64,000 bases of DNA from Mucilaginibacter aquaedulcis. Lineage in GTDB: Bacteria > Bacteroidota > Bacteroidia > Sphingobacteriales > Sphingobacteriaceae. A program made the translations under genes and the position numbers. The stretch lies in assembly GCF_030409325.1 (NCBI RefSeq), contig NZ_JAUFPR010000004.1, positions 1,101,548 to 1,165,547 on the forward strand, read 5' to 3'. Below are positions 59,017 through 64,000 of this stretch, one piece after another. The notes beneath the pieces were generated by a model that worked only from the letters and a program-made list of their open reading frames with translations, ran no database searches and was not told the DNA's origin. How positions within the stretch are numbered: position 1 is the stretch's first letter; every line of letters begins with the position of its first letter.

Positions 59017-59757
59017 TTAAAAGAGTAAGCTGTTTTTTAATGGATAATCAAAAAGCAGCTTTTCGATATAAGTAGTATTGAGTGCATCTTTCAAAGCAGC
59101 AGCGTGCTTGGTATGGTGCATATCGCTTGATATAAAATCAATAAGCTCATGATCTACCAAAGTTTCTGCCAGCTTTTTTGATTCCTTGCCATAATATCCG
59201 GTTAATGATATGGTATTGAGCTGGAAGCTGCAGCCCCAGTTATGCAGGTTTTTAAACTGCTCCAGATCCATGTAAGGATATCTTTCCGGGTGTGCCAGAA
59301 TGGGTTTGTAGCCCAAATCATTCATCTTTTGTATAACCGGTACAGCATTGGGTGGCTTATTGATAAATGAAAACTCAAATAGCGCATAATTATCACCCAA
59401 GGTAATCAGCCGACCTTCTTTTACCCTGGCTTCAAAGGTTTCATCAAAATAGTGTTCGGCAGCAGCCTCAACAGGTATATCGATATTTTCTTTTATCAGC
59501 TCGGCTTTGAGTATGTTAAGCGCGTTGGTAATAGTTTCAGGAGTGTTCCTGTAAAAATCAATCATAACATGAGGAGTGGCTATAATTTTTTTTATACCCA
59601 GCTCCATCATTTTTCGTATCAGTATAATGGAATCTTCCGGTGTTTTGGCTCCATCATCAATTCCAGGAAGCACGTGCGAGTGCATATCAACCATGATTGA
59701 TTCATAGTTAAAATTCGCATGTCTTTTTTCAGGTTTCTTTTTAAATAAACCAAACAT
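59017..59757 (-). CDS. CpsB/CapC-family (YwqE-type) tyrosine-protein phosphatase
   Basis: A 246-residue PHP-domain metal-dependent phosphatase. The metal site opens with His26-x-His28 in VDMHSHVLPGIDDGA, followed by ATPHVMIDFYRNTP, AAAEHYFDE, ILAHPERYPYM and ISSDMHHTK. These are the PHP motifs of CpsB/YwqE. Such enzymes remove phosphate from bacterial tyrosine kinases (BY-kinases) that control capsule and exopolysaccharide assembly. The gene follows UXS and galE on the same strand, which supports a role in surface polysaccharide. A BY-kinase gene is not in the window. Confidence 0.92.
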   Translation of the reverse strand: MFGLFKKKPEKRHANFNYESIMVDMHSHVLPGIDDGAKTPEDSIILIRKMMELGIKKIIATPHVMIDFYRNTPETITNALNILKAELIKENIDIPVEAAAEHYFDETFEARVKEGRLITLGDNYALFEFSFINKPPNAVPVIQKMNDLGYKPILAHPERYPYMDLEQFKNLHNWGCSFQLNTISLTGYYGKESKKLAETLVDHELIDFISSDMHHTKHAAALKDALNTTYIEKLLFDYPLKNSLLF

Positions 59758-59868
59758 AATTAACGGTTAGTATGCTATTCATCATGGTATAGTCTGATTT
59801 AAGGCTTAGGCAAAATAAATACAAGCCTTAAACCAGTACAATCATAAACAATCTTTTGTAATGTTTAA

Positions 59869-60888
59869 TTACAAAGGATTTTGTGATATGTATTTTTCCC
59901 ATTCCCAGGCCGATGACATCATATCGTCTATCCCCAGCTTGGCTTTCCATCCTAATTTATTGGTTGATTTAGTTACATCTCCCCAAACCTGCTCCACATC
60001 TCCGCCGCGGCGAGGGCCAATTTCGTAATTTAACTTTACGCCAGTGGCACGTTCAAAGGCATGTATGATCTGTAGCACAGTAGTACCGTTGCCGGTACCA
60101 ATGTTAAATACATCGTATCCTTTAAAATTATCTTTTTGCATTAATTTAAGAGCCGCAACGTGAGCCTTGGCCAAATCAACAACATGTATATAATCACGAA
60201 CGCAGCTGCCGTCAGGTGTATTGTAATCATCGCCAAAAACAGTAATTTTTTGGCGTTTGCCGATGGCTGTTTGGGTAATAAACGGCACCAGGTTTTGAGG
60301 AACACCAATTGGAAGTTCGCCGATAAGCGCGCTGTCATGGGCACCTACCGGGTTAAAATAACGTAACGAAACTACCTTGTAATCGCTGCCAGAAGCTATC
60401 ATATCCTGTAATATTTCCTCAGCAATTTGCTTAGTGTTACCATAAGGCGATTGCGCAGATTGTACCGGTGCAGCTTCGGTAACTGGCAGTTGTTCAGGTT
60501 GCCCGTAAACTGTACAGCTCGACGAGAAAACAAAATTTAATGCCTTGCCATGATAAGCCTCCAATAAATTGATAAGGGAATAAAAATTATTACGATAATA
60601 CTTTAATGGCTTTTGCACCGATTCGCCTACGGCTTTATAGGCGGCAAAATGAATAATACCTTCAATATCGGGTTCATTAACGGCCAGTTCTTTTACGCTG
60701 TGCTCGTTGCACAGGTCAAGTTTATGAAAAACAGGTTTGTAACCTATAATTTTGGCTATCTGATCTAATATCTTAGGATCGGAGTTTGACAGATCGTCAA
60801 CAATAACAGGTTCGTAACCTGCATTTACCAATTCAACAACAGTGTGGGAGCCTATAAAACCCAGGCCGCCTGTTACTAATATTTTCAT
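59869..60888 (-). CDS. galE: UDP-glucose 4-epimerase
   Basis: A 339-residue short-chain dehydrogenase/reductase that interconverts UDP-glucose and UDP-galactose with bound NAD. It has the Rossmann motif VTGGLGFIGSHT, FAAYKAVGESV, the catalytic Ser in SSSCTVYG and Tyr-x3-Lys in SPYGNTK, then RYFNPVGAH and DGSCVRDYIHVVDLA. Length matches the family (338). It is 15 nt downstream of the UDP-glucuronate decarboxylase gene and probably co-transcribed. The product supplies galactose for surface polysaccharides. Confidence 0.97.
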   Translation of the reverse strand: MKILVTGGLGFIGSHTVVELVNAGYEPVIVDDLSNSDPKILDQIAKIIGYKPVFHKLDLCNEHSVKELAVNEPDIEGIIHFAAYKAVGESVQKPLKYYRNNFYSLINLLEAYHGKALNFVFSSSCTVYGQPEQLPVTEAAPVQSAQSPYGNTKQIAEEILQDMIASGSDYKVVSLRYFNPVGAHDSALIGELPIGVPQNLVPFITQTAIGKRQKITVFGDDYNTPDGSCVRDYIHVVDLAKAHVAALKLMQKDNFKGYDVFNIGTGNGTTVLQIIHAFERATGVKLNYEIGPRRGGDVEQVWGDVTKSTNKLGWKAKLGIDDMMSSAWEWEKYISQNPL

Positions 60889-60903
60889 TTTAAGTAGAGT
60901 ATG

Positions 60904-61890
60904 TTATCGTTTATTGTAATATGCAAAATCCTTATGGTTTATTTCCTTTTCGGGGAGAGATTTAAAGTACTCAAAAGTGATCTTTAGCCCCTCGCTCCTG
61001 GATACCTTCGGTTCCCAACCTAAAATGCTTTTGGCCTTGGTAATATCCGGGCGGCGTTGCTTAGGATCATCAACCGGCAAAGGCAAACTAATAAGTTTTT
61101 GATCGGTACCTGTTAGTTTAATGATCTCCTCGCCAAATTGTTTTATGGTGATTTCATCAGGGTTACCAATATTCATCGGTTGTGCATAATCGCTATGCAG
61201 TAAACGGTAAATACCTTCAACCAGATCATCAACATAGCAAAACGAACGGGTTTGTGAACCATCGCCAAACATGGTTAATGGCTCGCCTCTCAGGGCCTGG
61301 CCAATAAATGCAGGCAATACACGTCCGTCATTCAGGCGCATACGAGGGCCATAGGTATTAAATATACGTACTATACGTGTTTCCAAACCATGGAAAGTAT
61401 GGTAAGCCATGGTTATAGCTTCCTGAAAGCGCTTAGCCTCATCATAAACACCACGCGGTCCAACCGGGTTCACGTTACCCCAGTATTCCTCAGTTTGAGG
61501 GCTTATATTCGGATCGCCGTAAACCTCAGATGTAGAGGCTATCAGCATCCGGGCACCTTTGGCTAAAGCCAGGCCTAATAAATTGTGAGTGCCTAATGAA
61601 CCAACTTTTAAGGTTTGGATAGGTATTTTTAAATAATCAATAGGGCTTGCCGGAGAAGCAAAGTGCAATATATAATGCAGCTCGCCAGATACGTGCACAA
61701 ATTTGGAAACATCATGATTGTAAAACTCAAAGTTTTCGAGTTTAAATAGATGTTCGATGTTGCGAAGATCGCCGGTGATCAGGTTGTCCATACCAATTAC
61801 ATGGTAATCTTCCTTGATAAATCTGTCGCACAAATGCGATCCTAAGAATCCGGCTGCTCCGGTTATTAATATCCGTTTACGAGTTGACAT
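60904..61890 (-). CDS. UDP-glucuronate decarboxylase (UDP-xylose synthase) family protein
   Basis: A 328-residue extended SDR protein. It has GAAGFLGSHLCDRF, HFASPASPIDYLKIPIQTL, STSEVYGDP, the catalytic tyrosine and lysine in GVYDEAKRFQEA, and FGDGSQTRSFCYVDDLVEG. The ASPASPxxY and YDEAKR phrases mark UDP-glucuronate decarboxylases, which make UDP-xylose. A strong Shine-Dalgarno site precedes it (61897-61902). It heads the set with galE and the CpsB-like phosphatase. Other possibility: a related dTDP-glucose dehydratase, but that lacks the ASPASP phrase. Confidence 0.93.
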   Translation of the reverse strand: MSTRKRILITGAAGFLGSHLCDRFIKEDYHVIGMDNLITGDLRNIEHLFKLENFEFYNHDVSKFVHVSGELHYILHFASPASPIDYLKIPIQTLKVGSLGTHNLLGLALAKGARMLIASTSEVYGDPNISPQTEEYWGNVNPVGPRGVYDEAKRFQEAITMAYHTFHGLETRIVRIFNTYGPRMRLNDGRVLPAFIGQALRGEPLTMFGDGSQTRSFCYVDDLVEGIYRLLHSDYAQPMNIGNPDEITIKQFGEEIIKLTGTDQKLISLPLPVDDPKQRRPDITKAKSILGWEPKVSRSEGLKITFEYFKSLPEKEINHKDFAYYNKR

Positions 61891-61896
61891 TTATTT

Positions 61897-61902
61897 CCTC
61901 CT
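61897..61902 (-). promoter_or_regulatory. Shine-Dalgarno sequence of the UDP-glucuronate decarboxylase gene
   Basis: On the reverse strand AGGAGG lies 6 nt before the ATG at 61890, a perfect anti-Shine-Dalgarno complement in a genome region where such sites are rare. Confidence 0.75.
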
Positions 61903-62129
61903 GGTTGTTTGGTTTAATTTGCACACAGTTACTTTTATATAGTTAATGATAAAATCAGCACTATCAAAAAAAGACTTATTTTAATAACATTTTTATATTC
62001 TTAAAATTGGGATTACTGTAAACCATTTGCTTAGTTAAAGAAGTTACAGCATACGGATGACTCATACGTATTTATTGTAATTATTGTTATTACTTTTATG
62101 CCCGGCTAAGATAATCATTCATACTTAAA

Positions 62130-63428
62130 TTGATGTTTTTATATAACATTGGAATCAAACTATATTACTTTGCTGTATGGCTTGCTTCTTTTTTTAATGC
62201 CAAGGCAGGCTTATGGATAAAAGGCAGAAGACAGCAAAAGCTTACCTCATTCAGCAGCAGCATATGGTTCCATTTTGCATCATTGGGCGAGTTTGAACAG
62301 GGTAGGCCAATTTTAGAGGCCATGAGAAATAAGCATCCCGAAAAAGAAATCGTGGTCACTTTTTTTTCACCTTCGGGTTACGAGATCAGGAAAAATACCC
62401 CCCTTGCCGATGCGGTTTATTATTTACCCTTAGATACCGCCAATAATGCCCATGAGTTTATAGATGCCATAAAACCTACTATGGCTGTATTCACCAAATA
62501 CGAATATTGGTACCATTATTTTAATGAGTTGCATCAACGGCAGATTCCGCTGTATATCATTTCGGGAATTTTTAGACCCGGACAAGTATTTTTTAAATGG
62601 TACGGTGGCTTGCATCGCAAGATTTTAAGCATGGTTACACACTTTTTTCTGCAAGACGAGCAATCAAGGCAATTGCTTAGTAATGTGGGTTTAAATAATA
62701 CAACCATTAGTGGGGATACCCGTTTTGACCGTGTTTGGGCTAATGCCGAGCAGCCTAAACAAATACCCGGTGCGGGCGAATTTAAAAACGGGCAAAAGTT
62801 ATTTATTGCCGGAAGTACCTGGCCCGAAGATGAAAAGCTATTGGCTACTTTGCCAGCCCTATACCCCGATTGGAAGTTTATTTTTGCCCCGCATGAGGTT
62901 GAAGCAGAAAAAATAAACAACCTGATTAACTTATTACCAAAAGGTTCGGCAGTAAAATATTCAGAATGGGTTAAAAATAATTCAAAAATCAAAAGTCAAA
63001 AGCCAAAAGATGGAGTGGAAATATCCGCACCCCGTTCTCCGCACCTTGGGCCTCGCACCTTAATAATTGATAACATTGGTATGCTGTCGTCACTTTATGC
63101 ATATGGTGATATTGCTTATATAGGTGGCGGCTTTGGAGTAGGTATACATAATACGCTTGAGGCAGCTGCATTTGGTTTGCCGGTTATTTTTGGTCCTAAT
63201 TATTCAAAATTCAATGAGGCCCGCGAGTTAGTTGCCCTAAAGGCAGGTTTCAGCATTAATAACGAAACCGAACTGCAAGGTATTACGAACACTTTGGTCA
63301 CCGACAGGGGATTCTACAACCTAACCAGCAAAAAAATATACAGTTACGTACGTGAACATACCGGGGCTACACAAATGATCATGGAACTGGTAAACCCTCC
63401 TGACCCCTATAGTGGGGCATTAATGTAA
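62130..63428 (+). CDS. waaA: 3-deoxy-D-manno-octulosonic acid (Kdo) transferase with an in-frame insertion
   Basis: A 432-residue family GT30 enzyme that adds Kdo to lipid A precursor at the inner membrane. An N-terminal membrane helix (about 1-24) is followed by WFHFASLGEFEQGRP, with the catalytic Glu in ASLGE, then TKYEYWYHYFNELH, SGDTRFDRV, AGSTWPEDE and IGGGFGVGIHNTLEAA. Between VKYSEWV and LIIDNIGM, where relatives I recall have only a few residues, lies a 28-residue stretch (about 283-310) that is lysine-, serine- and proline-rich and reads from repeat-like DNA. The start at 62130 gives the expected N-terminus. Confidence 0.93.
   Translation: MMFLYNIGIKLYYFAVWLASFFNAKAGLWIKGRRQQKLTSFSSSIWFHFASLGEFEQGRPILEAMRNKHPEKEIVVTFFSPSGYEIRKNTPLADAVYYLPLDTANNAHEFIDAIKPTMAVFTKYEYWYHYFNELHQRQIPLYIISGIFRPGQVFFKWYGGLHRKILSMVTHFFLQDEQSRQLLSNVGLNNTTISGDTRFDRVWANAEQPKQIPGAGEFKNGQKLFIAGSTWPEDEKLLATLPALYPDWKFIFAPHEVEAEKINNLINLLPKGSAVKYSEWVKNNSKIKSQKPKDGVEISAPRSPHLGPRTLIIDNIGMLSSLYAYGDIAYIGGGFGVGIHNTLEAAAFGLPVIFGPNYSKFNEARELVALKAGFSINNETELQGITNTLVTDRGFYNLTSKKIYSYVREHTGATQMIMELVNPPDPYSGALM
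62979..63060 (+). repeat. Word-array DNA inside the waaA coding frame
   Basis: TTCAAAAATCAAAAGTCAAA with AGCCAAAAG (62981-63009) iterates the same word as word-array element 4, sharing TCAAAAGTCAAAA. Then CGCACC occurs three times (63026-63031, 63040-63045, 63054-63059). No stop codon is introduced and the frame is kept. Confidence 0.6.
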
Positions 63429-63491
63429 TTGCTCATCAAAAAGTTCCTCCTTCTGGGAGTTAGGGGGCAAATAATTCTTAATATTGCCTTA

Positions 63492-64000
63492 ATGGGTTTT
63501 TTACATCTACCCGGTTTGGGTAAAGCGCATTTTCACGAATATGGTACGGGTCAGAAACCGTTGCTGGCCTTTCACGGTTACGGAATGACGGGCAAACAGT
63601 TTCATGTGCTCGAAAAATCAATACTGCCCAAATATCATATTTACGGCTTTGATCATTTTTTCCATGGTGGCAGCCAACTTGAAGGGTGGACAGATGAGCA
63701 GATCAGGGCAGGTATGCCCAAGGAGATGGTGCGCAGTTACATGCAGGAATGGTTTAAAACTTACGGTGAACAGCGTTTTTCGGTTATGGGGTACTCGATA
63801 GGTGCAAATCTTGCCTTGATACTGCTTGAAGAATATGCCCACCTTATTGATGATGTGATCTTAATGGCCCCGGATGGTTTGTCTGTATATAAAGGATTTC
63901 ATTTTTTGTTACATAACCCATTGGGCAAATTTCTTTTTCGGGGCGTTACAAAAAGCAAATGGCTGGCACCTTTTGTGCTTAAGTGTGCAAAAAAAGCAGG
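63492..64000 (+). CDS. Alpha/beta hydrolase, N-terminal part only
   Basis: The frame is open to the window edge (169 codons plus 2 nt). It begins MGFLHLPGLGKAHFHEYG from the ATG at 63492; an in-frame TTG at 63429, directly after the waaA stop, is less likely. The fold shows LLAFHGYGMTGKQF (oxyanion-hole HG), FDHFFHGGSQ and the nucleophile elbow GYSIGANLAL, with the catalytic Ser in GYSIG. The acid and histidine of the triad are beyond the edge. It follows waaA by 63 nt on the same strand and may be co-transcribed. The substrate is unknown. Confidence 0.8.
   Translation, partial: MGFLHLPGLGKAHFHEYGTGQKPLLAFHGYGMTGKQFHVLEKSILPKYHIYGFDHFFHGGSQLEGWTDEQIRAGMPKEMVRSYMQEWFKTYGEQRFSVMGYSIGANLALILLEEYAHLIDDVILMAPDGLSVYKGFHFLLHNPLGKFLFRGVTKSKWLAPFVLKCAKKA

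Noticed and set aside
1..64000. tRNA or rRNA genes
   Set aside because: Reading both strands found no cloverleaf with a T-loop GTTCGA-type sequence and matching acceptor stem, and no rRNA-like segments. Detection by eye is imperfect.

Overview
This window looks like chromosomal DNA from a member of the Bacteroidota, most likely family Sphingobacteriaceae (a Mucilaginibacter- or Pedobacter-like bacterium). That is an inference. It rests on moderately AT-rich DNA, near-absence of Shine-Dalgarno sites, promoters of the Bacteroidota type (TTG/TTTG, about 19 nt, TAnnTTTG), a BlaR1-like M56 protein carrying TonB_C and receptor-plug modules, DUF3127, SPW-repeat, bactofilin, BrxA/BrxB and GH3-family proteins, and tandem double-FtsX permeases. 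I see no tRNA, rRNA, CRISPR array, prophage or insertion-sequence transposase.

Layout. 1-7000: a truncated THUMP-domain RNA methyltransferase, a DUF3127 protein with an SSB-like acidic tail, an RprX/RprY-like two-component pair, a secreted M28 peptidase and a beta-CASP nuclease-like protein. 7000-11700: a BlaI/BlaR1-like pair behind a perfect palindrome, a 45-residue basic protein, an SPW-repeat membrane protein and an Omp85-like barrel. 11700-17250: the translation block rplM-rpsI-rpsB-tsf, then nagA and pyrH. 17400-20850: a JmjC-like cupin protein and a periplasmic M1 aminopeptidase. 21140-35790: six consecutive paralogous FtsX/MacB-type ABC permeases with no ATPase gene. 35860-39990: bacilliredoxin, an M23 peptidase with a bactofilin, ahcY and two unknown genes. 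40150-46550: polysaccharide deacetylase, pdxJ, gcvP and a lone receiver protein. 46550-53390: an MBL hydrolase, recJ-lptB-GH3, and dnaA on the opposite strand. 53800-59000: a catalytic-only methylmalonyl-CoA mutase with a small membrane protein, an A-type Fe-S carrier, a duplicated-domain lipoprotein and a seventh, shorter FtsX permease. 59000-64000: a nucleotide-sugar and capsule operon (UDP-glucuronate decarboxylase, galE, CpsB-like phosphatase), divergent waaA, and a truncated alpha/beta hydrolase.

Most of the genes are housekeeping or envelope functions. The unusual material is mostly between genes. Several same-strand gaps are filled almost exactly from stop codon to start codon by degenerate copies of one short word on the left and its reverse complement on the right, with a different word at each locus. 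One such word array appears to have entered the waaA reading frame. Separate REP-like palindromes and CGTGCC-type hairpins also recur. The six-permease block carries a footprint showing that one duplication unit was a gene plus its 3-prime flank.

Start codons were moved downstream of the longest possible frame where homology, paralogues or an overlapping repeat or terminator required it: nagA, permeases 2 and 4, the M23 gene, the small membrane gene at 39348, and the gene at 55378-55908. All family names come from reading the translated proteins; no database search was made.
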